Source: Chrysaora quinquecirrha
Taxonomy: Eukaryota; Cnidaria; Scyphozoa; Semaeostomeae; Pelagiidae
NCBI GenBank assembly: GCA_014526335.1
Contig: JACTAT010000037.1
Span: 10,886,214 to 10,950,213 of the forward strand
DNA: 64,000 bases
Direction of reading: 5' to 3'
This document shows positions 11,630 to 23,357 of this stretch, one piece after another. Within the stretch, counting starts at the first letter, position 1, and each line of letters opens with the position of its first letter. The position numbers and the translations under genes were made by a program. Under the pieces are notes generated by a model that had not been told where the DNA came from, ran no database searches, and worked only from the letters and a program-made list of their open reading frames with translations.

Positions 11630-12320
11630 TTCATGTGCGATTTCCATTCCTGTTAGATGGTCACGCGATCCTTTCTCCCCTTACCAAAGTTGCTGACAAC
11701 TAAAGTCCCTTTGGTGCATGACGTCAATCTGAATATTCTCTGCATGAGGTTCCAATTCAAGTCACATTGTCACGTGATCATTTCTGCCCTTAGAAAGATA
11801 TTTGCAACTAAAATCCCTTTCGTTCATGACGTCAGTCCGGATTTTTGATTCTGTTCATATGAGATTCCAATTGCAGTCGGATGGTCACGTGGTGCTTTTG
11901 ACCCTTTGCAACCACGTACCCAACGAAAATCTCTTTGCTGCATCACCTCCATGTTCATTCTTATTCTGCTCATATATGAATCCCCTTCGAGTCGGATGTT
12001 CATGTGGCCCCCTATATCCTTAGCAACGATATTCGCAACTGAAATCCCTCTTGGGCATGACTTCCATGTGGATTTTTAATCTGCTCATATGAAAATTCCA
12101 TTCCGCTACGATGGTCACGTGGTCCTTTCTACCCTTTGTAACGATAAACGCAACTAAAATCCCTTCGGTGCATGACGTTCATGTGGACTTTTATTCTCTC
12201 CGTACTAGATTCCCATTCAAGTCGGATGTTCACGTAATCGTTTTTACTCTTGCCAATGATGATCGCAATTAAAATCACGCGTGTGTATGACGTCAGTCAC
12301 CTTATTTCTTACAGAGCCGA
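11630..12320 (+). repeat. tandem repeats of about 115 bp with CACGTG and TGACGTCA words (U0)
   Basis: About six units share the pattern TGACGTCA-like box, CATATGA, GGTCACGTGGTCC-like box, GCAACTAAAATCCC. Boxes are near 11717, 11825, 11940, 12055, 12170 and 12286. The array leads directly into the 3' terminal GC block. It recurs in U3 (31200-32400), and shorter runs lie at 25330-25500 and 29560-29860. Confidence 0.75.
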
Positions 12321-12367
12321 CTACTATGTGCACACATGAGTTTCCTAACGAGTTCAGAGTTATGGAG

Positions 12368-12530
12368 AAGCACGTGCGGAGCACGTGCCACCGAGAGGTT
12401 GCCGCGAGCGCAGCGAGCGGCAGCCGAGCGGAGCGACGCGAAGCGTCGCCCGCGAGCCGCGAAGCGGCGAGAAGCCCTCCGCAGGAGCTAGCGATGGCCG
12501 CCTCGCGCGTAGCGCGAGCGGCCGAGCTAG
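12368..12530 (+). other. Helitron 3' terminal hairpin block, U0
   Basis: This GC-rich block starts with GCACGTGCGGAGCACGTGC and holds three hairpins: GCGACGC/GCGTCGC with a GAA loop at 12433-12449, GCCGC/GCGGC with a GAA loop at 12456-12468, and a larger stem with a GTA loop at 12497-12522. Four bases (CGAG) separate the last stem from CTAG at 12527-12530. A hairpin about 10 bases before CTRR is the classical Helitron 3' end. Confidence 0.85.
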
Positions 12531-13044
12531 TCTATATACTAAAATTTGATGTTGGCACGCGGGTCAACTGGTGACGGTAGCTCCTCGGGTGGGGCCGTAT
12601 CGGGTCGTGCGCAGTCCGTCGCGGTCTCGAGCACCCGAGTTGTAGGCGTGCCATCACGACAGCTTCGGGGGCCGGCTGCTTCCACCTGACTCCTGGGGTT
12701 GCAAATACCAGCGCTTTTGTCGTGATATCGGACCGGGAACAAAGGCGAACAAAGGTCGTACATTTCATACAGTAACGGTGGTTTTGCAAACAAAGGCTTG
12801 GCAACTCCACCTTGGAAGCGTGCCCCGGCTGATTGTGTTCAGAAACAAAGGGCCTCCTCTTTTCAGCCAGTCACGGCGTGGCTTGCGCCATTACGGGATA
12901 ATTTCGGTTTAGCTGTTGCGTCACAGCTCAGAAGGATCTAGAAGGATCGGCGTGTTACGTTGCACACATGACAGGGTTCGAAACGTTGCCGGGCCAGGAT
13001 TCAATGCCCCGATACGTTTTCCCTTTTTAGGCGTTTCAGGAAAA

Positions 13045-13460
13045 TAGTTTGTTTTGTATTTCCTGTTTACTCAGGTTTTATTTCATTACAAATCTGTGAT
13101 TTTTATTTACTTCGACCTATTGCGTCGTTCTAATTCACTCAACCATGTCTTTGTGGCAATTTCACGTTAATGGCTCGCGCCCTTATTGTTCTAAAAATTA
13201 ATTAAGATTTCTTGGATGAATTTCTTATTTTCAATTCCTGCTGAAAATGTAAACTAAGTTTTCATCAGTTAGGTCAGACGGAAAAAATAATCAGGAGAAT
13301 ACTTTGTTTTTTATTTCCCATTTACCCTGGTTTTTTCGTAACAAATCTTTGATTTTTGTTTCCTTTGACTTATTGCGTCATTCTAATTTACTCAACCATG
13401 TCTTTCAGGCAATTTCACGCTAATGGCTCATGCCGTTATTGTCCTAAAAATTATTATTCA
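13045..13460 (+). repeat. tandem repeats of about 250 bp (U1)
   Basis: Two units begin near 13045 and 13300 with the same GTTTGTTTTnTATTTCC opening as the repeats in U0 and U3. No coding content is seen. Confidence 0.65.
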
Positions 13461-14087
13461 TAATTGTTGTTTACTTGAACCCGTTGTGTCATTCTTAATT
13501 ACTGGGCCATATCCTCCAAGTAGCTAACTTCACGGTAATTGCTGTTACTAATTTCACGTTAATGACCCAAAATGATCCTCAGTTTGTAAAACCTGGAACC
13601 AGAAATCAGGGAATCAGAGAATCGGCTGCATGACATTTTGTGGAGGGAGTTCAACGATGTTGAGTCTCGGGAAGGTACATAACGTAAAAGATTTTAAAAG
13701 ACCCGGTCACATTTTTCACGTTCACCTACGAGGTTTCCAGCTCAATTTCCTTTGCGACATGATGTAGCTCCGCTCTGTATTTTTGTATGTCCCTCATACG
13801 GGGTTTCCACGGTTAACCTGTGGCACTTTATGACTCATTGTTTTTTTAATGATCAGTGTCGTAAACCTCGGTTTCGGAAACTATGGCCGCAAATTTCGCC
13901 ATTAAGTCAATCATCATATCCTCAGTCCAGTTTTCAATGTCAATACGTTATACTTAAACATATGCTTTACTCATCATTCTACCCGTACATCAAAAATGAC
14001 TAATTTATCAATAGTTATTATCGAATATTCAGTGGACTCTCGATTCATAACTTCGTTCGCATAGCATTTTCACGAAAAGAAGCTTGA

Positions 14088-14812
14088 ATGAAAATTGGAA
14101 AAGTACTATATCTTACATTGGCGTTCACTTTCACAGGTACGTCTTCCACTACCACAATACTCTATTGAGTTTTGTCTTTGATGTATGTAGCAAAGTGTAT
14201 TCCGGATACACATACATTATTCCATGACTCATATTATACAACGTCTTGGAATCTCGATATTAGACTATTTTCAGAAGATCCTCAGTATTATCCCAACTTC
14301 GGTATAAACAAAATGCTTCTGCTTTATATTTACGATTATCTCTTTATTCAACAGGAGTTCTACTGAATTGGCGTTTTCCTGTCATCTCTACGCTGTTAGT
14401 TACTTCAAGGTTAGGCCTGCTTTTACACTTTTACCTAGAAATATTTACCAACTTCTATGCACCCTCTTTCACATCCATTTATTTCTTTGGTAACAATTCA
14501 TGCCATATGACCGATCGACATTCATTTTTTTCATAAAAAACCGACTATAAGAACTATATATGAATTTTTCTAAACATCGAGAAACTCTTCATTAAATATG
14601 GTCTAATAAGTAGGACAAAATCTAAGACACTATTTCTACTTTAAAATTCAGCATTCCATTTTACTGATTTGCCTCGTGTAATGTTTACGTCAATATAATC
14701 TACAAAAACAGTCATACTTAATATCTTTTTCATTCTTGTTGCAGAAGCTCTCCCAGTCCTTAAAATCAAGCACCGTCTTCCTTGGCTGAATTAAAGTTCC
14801 CCCATCCACAAG
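14088..14812 (+). CDS. candidate spliced leader ORF upstream of RepHel (U1)
   Basis: There are three exon-like blocks. Exon a (14088-14136) opens with ATG and ends at CAG|GTACG. Exon b (14355-14409) lies between CAACAG and GTTAGG. Exon c (14745-14812) lies between TTGCAG and GTGAGG. Exon a would encode MKIGKVLYLTLAFTFTG, resembling a signal peptide. Joined a-b-c is open until TAA at 14761-14763. The three blocks have exactly the lengths (49, 55, 68 nt) found in U4 and U7 despite clear sequence divergence. RepHel's own exon has an acceptor-like AG five bases before its ATG, so these may be its 5' leader exons. In U1 the stop makes them untranslated or a short separate peptide. The function is unknown. 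Confidence 0.4.
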
Positions 14813-15357
14813 GTGAGGTTTCGCATTATTTTCTGCTTACCAGGCCTTCCAGATACCGGATTTTTCGTCTTTTAAGCCTTCAAGGTGTATCAAACGTGTT
14901 AATCCTATTTTAACCGGGCAATTAGGTCTGTCCAACACGCGTCTGAATCCTATTTTAATCCGACAGTTTCTTGATGTTTCTTACCAAAGAGGGGGGGGGG
15001 GGCGTCTGTTGCAAACAAAACACATACGAAGTAAGAACTTCATACAAGTAAACACCCAATTATTCCTGTTCTATAAATAGGATGACAACTGTAATAGTCA
15101 CGTGACTTGTTGCCATAGGTGATCCAATATTTATATGAAGCTCACCACTCAACAAATCTGCCTTCCGTAAATGCTCTAATAAACGCCCCAGGCGTTTATT
15201 TCATTTTCGAGGTTTTAAGCCAGGTGTTAATTACACACGGGCGTTTAAGAGGCTATGTCTTTCAAAACATGTTTTACTTGGGCGTCACATTTCGTGTTCG
15301 TTATGAACCATAAACTGAAATTATACCTTCCCTATAATAGTTTGGCATACCCAAAAA

Positions 15358-16090
15358 ACCGGGACGTGGGACCCCTAAGGTGAGACTCCGGGATGGGGGA
15401 CCCCTAGGTGGGACTCAGGGACGGGGGACCCCTAGGGTGGGACCTCGGGACGCAGGACCCCTTGGTGGGACCCAGGGATGGGGGAACCCTAGGTTGGACC
15501 CCGAGACGGGGGACCCCTTAGGTCAGACCTTGAGGTGGGACCCCAGGATGGGGGTTCCCTAAGGTAGGACCCGGGACGCGGGACAACTTGTTGGGATCAC
15601 GGGACGGGGAATCCCCTAGGTTGGACCCTGGGATGGGAGACCCCTTAGGTCAGAGCTTGACACGCGGGACCCCTAGGTGGGACCTTGGAATGGGGAACCT
15701 TTGAGTGGAACCCCTCAATTGACAGTTTTCCTCTCCATAAATTTAACATCTTCTTTCGAAAGATGATGTCAACTGGCAAATATTTCCACTTTTAAGTTGA
15801 CATTTATGCAAGAAATCTTTGGTGGGACCCTGGGACGGGGGACCCCTAGGTTGGACCCCGCGACAGGGGACCCCTTAGGTCAGACCTTGAGACGTGGGAC
15901 CCCTAGGTGGGACCCCGGGACGGGGGACCCCTAGGCTAGGACCCTGGGACGCAGGACCCCTTGGTGGGACCCAGGGACAGGGGACCCCTAGATTGGACCC
16001 TGGGATGGGGGACCCCTTAGGTCAGACCTTGAGACGTGGGACCCCTAGGTGGGACCTCGGAACGGGGAACCTTTGAGTGGGACCCCTCAA
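15358..16090. repeat. G-rich minisatellite with CCTAGG cores, in two blocks
   Basis: Units of roughly 32-36 bases are built on GGGACCCCTAGGTGGGAC and fill 15358-15715 and about 15823-16090. Between and after the blocks lies a repeated AT-rich segment of about 100 bp (15720-15822 and 16083-16190) containing TCTTTCGAAAGA. Open frames across the array are repeat translations. Confidence 0.8.
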
Positions 16091-16989
16091 TTGACAGTTT
16101 TCCTGTCCATAAATTAAACATCTTCTTTCGAAAGATGATGTCAACTGGCAAATATTTCCATTCTTAAGTTGAGATTTATGCAAGAAATCTTTACCACACA
16201 AGGGCTCAAAGTTAAGAAACATTACCTTAATTTTAAGAGCAAAGTTTCTCGTTACAGAAATAAATGCATAGTTAAGTATGGAATAATGTCTTTCGTAACT
16301 TAGTCGTATAGGAAAATAGCGAAGACAGACAAATAGCGTTACAAAGATGGAAACTATGCTAAATCAATAAGTCCATTGGCATAGGCAGACTAATTATCAA
16401 CGACATTTGGCAAGGCGCTTTTCTATCTCAGTACCAATCTCGCAATTGCGTCCTAACAAGGCAGTTTTTATGAAACATGTGAAGCATCATACTTGCAGAC
16501 AGAGAAGAAGTTTAATTTTACTCTTTAATCACTTAAATGTCACATTGACCGGGGGAGTCCGATATTTTTGGGTTACTTTTTCTCCCTAAAACTGATATTT
16601 TTGGCCAGCAATTTTTAAACGGCAAGGTGTTAATTTCGCCTGAAGGGCAAAAACTGATGAGTTTGGGTTGTCGAAGAATGAAAGTTAAAGGAACCGATAG
16701 TTGAATTAAAGGGACAAAAGAACAATTTTTTAATGATTTTTTGGGGTCGGCTGACAATTTGTGTGATATTTTACGACTTCTGTAAACTTCTCACACTTAC
16801 ACCCCATATATTGCTAAGAGCGATTGGTTCAGGTTTTAGCTTGAAGTGCGCGAAATTAATTCCGGCATCAACGGCTCTAATCAAGGTTAACGTTTCGACA
16901 CTTTGTTACAATAACATATCTGTCATTGCCAGTTAACTTTCAAAACCCATGTTTGATTCATGGAGACGCAAGTTTCCAACTGAGAGGTC

Positions 16990-17130
16990 CCAGTTGACGA
17001 TGCCCCGTCCTGCGTTCCCACCATAGGGTCCCACGTCCTGGGGTCCCACCTAGGGGTCCCCCGTCACGGGGTCCCAGCTTAGGAGTCCCACGTCCCGGGG
17101 ACCCACCTAGGGGTCCCACGTCCCGGCTTT
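16990..17130. repeat. inverted copy of the G-rich minisatellite
   Basis: About four units with GGGTCCCACCTAGGGGTCCC are the reverse complement of the array at 15358-16090. The 0.9 kb between the two carries no recognised gene. Confidence 0.7.
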
Positions 17131-17619
17131 CTCCTATGCCTAATGGTTACTGCCAATTTCAGTTACATAAACATTACACAAACCATAGTATAATGGAATA
17201 CTGAATTTACAAACGTCAACACATTCTTGCGTACGATATGCAGATTTCGCAGCTCTTGTGGTATGAAAGGCAGTTAAATTTCTGACTAACATCACTTACA
17301 GTTTACAGATTTCCTTCTGACGTCATAATATACGCGGCACACACCAAGTCTATCCACCCTACTTCCAGTGCATTGCTCAATCACTGTGCCAAACCATCCC
17401 CAGTGATATAACATGAAAAACTGGTCCACTATGATTATACCTAAGCGCCAACATTTATCTACCCTGAGTAGCACGGAGTTTGACATAAGAAACAAGAAAA
17501 TAAGTCAAGATAAAAGCAAATTGGCTAGCAACTGTAGTGACTGAATTTTTGATATTTCAAAACTCTGTTTAACAAATGTATTCCGCCCTATTTAAAACAT
17601 TTACATTACTCTAGGAAAT
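17131..17619 (+). other. region just upstream of RepHel; probable splice acceptor at its end
   Basis: No gene is seen. The stretch ends in a pyrimidine-rich run and CTCTAG|GAAAT followed by the RepHel ATG. U4 has an acceptor-like ATCGTAG|CCGCA at exactly the same distance (five bases) from its ATG, which supports a spliced 5' leader. Confidence 0.4.
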
Positions 17620-20600
17620 ATGCCACCAAGACGAAGAAGATCACTCACAGGACGAAGAGAACGAACACAACATCGCCAACAGGCAGCACAACACCGTGAG
17701 ATGGAACATACCTCCCAGCAAAGCTTCATACAGAACATAATTTTTTGCGACGCTATGAGACAACGCGCCCTACTTTCTGGTCATCGTCGCTATGGTATAA
17801 CGTTTGAACAGCGCTTTGCTACTTACGAGGCTAACGTCTTTGAAACGCTCCACGTACATACATCATATGTACAACAGATCTTACTGATGGCTGCAGAAAG
17901 GACTCATGAATTACACGAACAGCTGCAACATCAGACTGCTGAACAGCAGCTACATCACCTACAGCAGATTGCTGAAAGAGCTGTCCACACAAGAATACAC
18001 CAACAAACCATCGAAGACAGCCCTATCTTACAAGCAATCGGTGCTGGTGATTTTCTCAATTTTGCTCCTCAGCAACCTGCACCCGAACCACAAGCACACC
18101 CACGTGATGTACGTGAGCCTCCACCTCCTCCACCAGCTCAACGAATGCGACATCTTCCAATGCAACTACAGCAGACTCAGCAACATTACATAGGAAGAAT
18201 GGACTCACAATGTCCGCAATGCCACGCAAGGTATTTCGAAGCTGAAAAAACAACCCGCAACACATTTACTAAATGTTGTCACGATGGAAAAGTTTCACTG
18301 CATCCAATTGCAGCACCATCAGAGCAAATTATCGCTCTTTACACAGGAAATTCTCAAAACTCAAATAGTTTCAGAAAACATACACGGCAGTACAACTCTG
18401 CACTGGCCTTTGCATCATGGAATGCACCTATTGATACGCATCCTGGCAGAGGACCGAAGGTGATCACAATTCACGGGCAAGCTTACCACCTCACAAGCCC
18501 TGCAGAACCAGCGCAAGGACAAAGACGACAGTACAGCCAGCTATACATGATTGACTCAAGGCAGGCTATAGCCGAGCGAACATCTGATCCCCGGAACGAA
18601 GAACTTTCCGCTGAGGCTTTAACTACCTTGCTGAATGAACTTAACAATGTCAATCCATACGCTCACGCTTACAGAAACATGGCACAAGTCCTTCAAAACG
18701 AGGGCGACCGTGCCGAAACTGCGCACGAAGAAGCTAGGCACGTTCGTATGGTTATCACTCGCAAGCCATTACAAGATCGCCGCTATGATGACCCTTCAGC
18801 GTCAGAGGTGGCGGCTGTTTACGTTGGCGAGGACGATGCCCCACCAAATTTAACTGATAGGGACATCGTGGTTTACCCAACAGCCCAAGAACGAACACAG
18901 CATATCAATGCTACTTCACCTCATGCTGATCCAATGACGTACCCACTTCTTTTCTATCGGGGTGACTTTGCTTGGCATCCATATATCCGTTTACAGGAAA
19001 GACGGGAACAACGACAACAGCAGGTACAACAAAGAACACGAGTAACACTTTCACAGTTCTATGCTTACCGGCTATCTTGCAGAGATGAGTTTTCTACAAT
19101 ACATCGTGGAGGCCTTCTCTTCCAGCAGTACATTGTCGACGGGTTCACAAAGATCGAAGGTCAAGAACTCTTTTTCATCAGAACTCATCAGGATCAGCTC
19201 CGTGTCGACACATACCAAGGTAAACAACCGCTATTCATACATTATTTTGTGCATGACTTTTAACCTTCCGTATCTATATATAGAAACTTACCCACTTCTT
19301 ACTTTCTTGCCATAGGTCTTATGGACCATGTACGCAATAGAGCCGAAGCAGAACATGCAAACGTTGGTCGTGTTGTAATTCTACCTTCGACATTCAAGGG
19401 AAGTCAACGATATGTTCACCAGAACTTCCAAGATGCAATGACTGTTGTTCGCAAACATGGAAAACCAGATATTTTCCTGACAATGACAGCCAATCCCAAA
19501 TGGCCAGAAATCACAGAGCAACTCTTAGATCATCAAACTCCCAATGACCGGCCAGACATTATTAGCAGAGTTTTCAATATAAAAAAAAACCAGATGAAAA
19601 ACGATGTCCTCCATGGAAACCTTTTTGGCCGTCCAGTTGCTCACCTGGAAACAACTGAATTCCAAAAAAGAGGTTTGCCACACGTACACATGCTAATCTT
19701 CTTAGCAGATGCAGACAAGCCCAGGACACCTGAAGATGTTGACAACCTCACCAGCGCTGAGATACCAGATCCACATCAGCAGCCAGAGCTGTATGACAAA
19801 GTCAGACGTCACATGATTCATGGTCCCTGCGGTGCAATCAATCCAAATTGTGTTTGCATGGTTAACGACAGATGCACAAAGAATTTTCCCAAAGCACTCA
19901 ATCAAGAAACAGTGTTCGATGTTGATGGTTATCCACTTTACAGAAGACGAGGCAACTTCACTGCAACAGTCGGGGGCCATACTGTCAATGACTCGTTCGT
20001 TGTTCCATACAACGCCACACTGCTGCTCAAGTATGACTGTCACATCAACGTTGAAATCTGCACAAGCGTTAAGAGTGTGAAGTATATCTTCAATTACGTA
20101 CACAAAGGCTACGATTGTGCCAACTTGGAAATCCGAGAAGGCGTTCTTCATCATGATGAGATCCTGGAATATCTGAACGCAAGATACGTTGGGCCACATC
20201 AAGCGTTCTACCGTATATTTCAGTTCAAACTGCACGAACTAAGCCACACTATTATACGACTTGCAGTTCATCTTCCTATGGAACAAAATGTTTACTTTCA
20301 TGAAGGTGATGAAGAGCGTGTGCTTCAAGTCAACCCAAACACAACGCTTACAGCATGGCTTGACCTGAACACCAGAGACCAAAGAGCACGCCAGTACCTA
20401 TATCACGATATACCAGAACATTACGTGTATGATCCGCACGCCAAAAAGTGGAATCCAAGGCAAAAAAGACACAACATCATTGCAAGAATGTATCAGGTCC
20501 AGCCTTCCGATCCACAAAGATTTGCCTTAAGACTTCTCCTCCTCCATGTTCCAGGAGCTACGTCATATGAAGCACTCCGGACAGTAGATGGTGAAATCTA

Positions 20601-22560
20601 TCCTACATTCAAAGACGCAGCTAGAGCATACGGCCTTCTTGAAGATGACACCGAACTACAGAGCTGTTTGCAGGAGGCAAGTCTGCTTCAGATGCCAAAA
20701 GAAATGCGGCTACTTTTTGCCACCATCGTGGTTTTCAATACACCATCTGATCCGAAGCGTTTATTCGAGTTATTTCAAGAAAGCATGTCAGAAGACTTCC
20801 TCTATGCTGAAAGACAGCGCAGAAATAACCAGAATATAGCCTTCTCAGACTCGCATATTAACGAAACTCTGTACGACATCAACAATCACCTAAAGACTCA
20901 CGGAAAATCTCTTGAAGATTTCCCAGAGCTCCCACAGCTACCTCGAGATTTCCATCCATCCGAGCATGACGACACAGAAATCAATATACAGGAAGAACAA
21001 CATCAAGGACAACAAATGTACGATCATCTAAATAATGATCAACGTCGCATAGTAGACACCGTTCTTGATGCATTTAGAACAACCTCTAACCAAAGATGTT
21101 TCTTCCTTGACGGTTCTGGAGGGACAGGAAAAACGTTTCTCTATAGCACACTATTGCACATCTTACGCGGAGAAGGAGCAAAAATCAAGTGTGTTGCCTA
21201 TTCAGGTAATGTAAACTTGCAGTAGATAATTCTCCTGCCATTTTCGTTCACATGCACTACTTTATTATAACGTGTTTGATCATTTCACCCCCCTCTCCCC
21301 CAATCTATTTCAGCATCTTTTTTTACTGTACTACCCAACACCAATCGACATCTTTTCCATTTCTTCACAGGCATTGCAAGCACTCTTCTCATTGATGGCG
21401 CAACTGCACATTCCACCTTCCAGATACCCATACCTCTGTTGCCCAATTCAACGTGCAACATCAGACGACAGACCAAGAGAGCAGACGATCTCCGATCCAC
21501 AGATCTCTTCATATGGGATGAAGCATCTATGATCCCAGCACTGGCCCTCAAAGCAGTAGATGTCCTTCTCAGAGACCTAGCTGATCCAAATACACCATTT
21601 GGAGGGAAGTTCATTTTCCTTGGCGGTGACTTCCGACAAGTTCTACCCGTCATAGCAAGAGCTAGCAGAGAACAAATCGTCAAAAGCTGCTTAAAGACAT
21701 CACCTCTATGGCAACATTTCCATACCTTCCGTCTCTCTATTAACATGAGAGCTGCAAACGATCCACAACATCAGCAATTTGCAAACCTGTTGCTACGAAT
21801 AGGGAATGGAACAGAGCCATCAGATCAACAAGAACGTATAACAATTCCTGAGGCCATGAAACTTCCAAATAATACTCTGGAAGAGTTAGTTGACTTTGTA
21901 TTCCCACAAGGTCCTACTGCTAATCCAAGATACATGGAAACACGCTGCTGCTTAACACCAAAAAACGTCGATTCACACGTAATCAATGATCTTGTTCTTC
22001 AAAAGCTTGCTGGAGACACTAAAACATACTTGAGCATGGACAAAGTTGTCACTGACGACGAACAAGAAGCAGCTGCGTATCCAATGGAATTTCTCCACAG
22101 CCTCACACCAAGTGGAATGCCCCTGCATAAGCTGCATTTGAAACTAGGAGCCACAGTCATCCTGCTCAGAAATCTCAATCCCAAGAAAGGCTTATGCAAC
22201 GGCACCCGTCTCATAATTCGCGAGCTCAAAGACCACTTGATTGTCGCTGAAATAATCGCCAGCTCATTCAGTGGAGAGTATGTCTTCATACCAAAGATCA
22301 CCCTGGCTCCACAAAGTGAGGCATTGCCTTTTCAGCTCTCAAGACGCCAGTACCCAATACGTCTTGCTTACTGTCTCACTATCAATAAAGCCCAAGGCCA
22401 GTCACTTGAAAGCGTCGGCATCTATCTTCCTCAAGATGTCTTCAGTCATGGCCAGCTTTACGTCGCTTTTTCCCGCGCAACATCACTCGCGGGAATTAAG
22501 GTAGTAACACCAGATGGTAAGTACGCTAAAAATATTGTCTACCCCGAGGTCCTTCACTAA
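17620..22560 (+). CDS. Helitron RepHel protein (Rep nuclease plus Pif1-type helicase), intact, three exons
   Basis: Exons are 17620-19219, 19316-21205 and 21371-22560, separated by GT-AG introns of 96 and 165 bp. Together they encode about 1559 residues with no internal stop. The N-terminus is basic (MPPRRRR), followed by Gln/His-rich sequence and a zinc-finger-like CPQC at 198-201 with CC at 219-220. The Helitron N-terminal domain ends near 533. Rep motifs are FLTMTANP near 587, HVH at 656-658 and the two-tyrosine motif YIFNYVHKG at 790-798. The helicase has Walker A GSGGTGKT (1133-1140), WDEAS (1212-1216), GGDFRQ near 1248 and C-terminal INKAQGQ and VAFSRAT motifs. In this family the protein nicks, unwinds and rejoins one strand during rolling-circle transposition. 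One oddity is Asn793 between the tyrosines, where the relative in U4 has Lys. The ATG was chosen because U4's copy starts with the same MPPRRRR. Confidence 0.93.
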
Positions 22561-23160
22561 TCTCGGTACAATGACACTCAAACCAGCATACCATCGTTGC
22601 AGCAACAACAACACACAAAGCTGCCCCAAAGCTGTCTTCATGGCAACTGATATGACACGCAACATCGCAAAACAAACTCTACTCCTCCACCCCAAAATTC
22701 GTTCCGATTCTCTAACTACCCCCTCCCATTATTTTACAAAATACATCCTTCAACCCTCTTACAACGTATTTAGTTTCTTCTTAGCAACTTGATGTATCTG
22801 TAATTTAATACACCAACTTGAAAACTATGTTTATGCAGTTTATGAGTTTCCCACCACTGTAATATTCTAGTTTACTAATTCGTTTCTTTACTACTTAACA
22901 ATTCTTTGAATTTCCTCGAATCTCAATTAAAATCTAGTGCACCAAAAATAGCACCCATTTGATCTCAAACGCCGCCTCCAATAACGTCATTTCTAATAAC
23001 CCACATTCCCCAATAAAACACCTACAACACTCTCACTTGCTTCTACTGAGTTGACTTGCGATGTTGCGCTAAACTGCTGTTTCTCTCCGTCACCAAAATA
23101 AACTCTAAGTGCAACTCATTGTAATGCAACAACACTGTCCCCCCCCCCCCTCGAACATCC
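22561..23160 (+). other. RepHel 3' flank, no gene
   Basis: AT-rich sequence shared with 45487-46080 of U4. No ORF of interest is seen. A run of C precedes the structured repeats that follow. Confidence 0.4.
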
Positions 23161-23232
23161 GTAGCATTACAGTACCACGTGCATAGATTCTAACAACATG
23201 GCTCTCCGCCATGACAATGACTCTACCTTAGT

Positions 23233-23357
23233 AGTGCAACGACGCTGATCTTTCTGCTGCAAACGTTTCGCACCATCAGTACCACGCACTATTACGATTA
23301 GTGCAACGACGCTGATGCTTCTGCCCTGAACGTTCTGCACCATCAGTACCACGCACT
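23233..23357 (+). repeat. two tandem 58-nt stem-loop repeats downstream of RepHel
   Basis: 23233-23290 and 23300-23357 have the same length and layout: AGTGC at the start pairs with GCACT at the end, and CTGAT(G) pairs with (C)ATCAG inside, with a loop containing TTCTGC and AACGTT. They are flanked by smaller hairpins (CATGGC/GCCATG just before, GATGGTT/AACCATC just after). U4 keeps the set at 46137-46260. This could be a 3'-UTR or element-DNA structure; its role is unknown. Confidence 0.5.

Larger units (their letters stand above)
5545..12530 (+). mobile_element. Helitron U0, first unit of the plus-strand array
   Basis: The 5' end TCTATATACTAATG follows host ...GGAA, which fits insertion between A and T. 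The first 436 bases (5545-5980) are close to those of U1 (12531-12967) and U3 (30084-30556). The body then resumes at 9831 after a 3.85-kb insert and carries a piggyBac-like MITE, about three 250-bp repeats, 115-bp repeats and the GC-rich 3' block ending in CTAG at 12527-12530. Without the insertions it would be about 2.25 kb, the size of U3. It has no Rep gene and is non-autonomous. Confidence 0.75.

Noticed and set aside
12281..12574. Ala/Arg/Ser-rich frames across the 3' hairpin blocks (also 25506-26486, 29966-30376 and 32417-32599)
   Set aside because: They run through a Helitron 3' terminus and into the next element, so they span two insertions and cannot be genes.
15380..16076. Gly/Pro-rich open frames in the GGGACCCCTAGG array
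   Set aside because: They are artefacts of a G-rich minisatellite with no flanking coding features.
19702..20235. 177-codon frame antisense to RepHel exon 2 (a similar one is at 43299-43844)
   Set aside because: It is a shadow of the coding strand; it appears in both copies because the sense protein is conserved.
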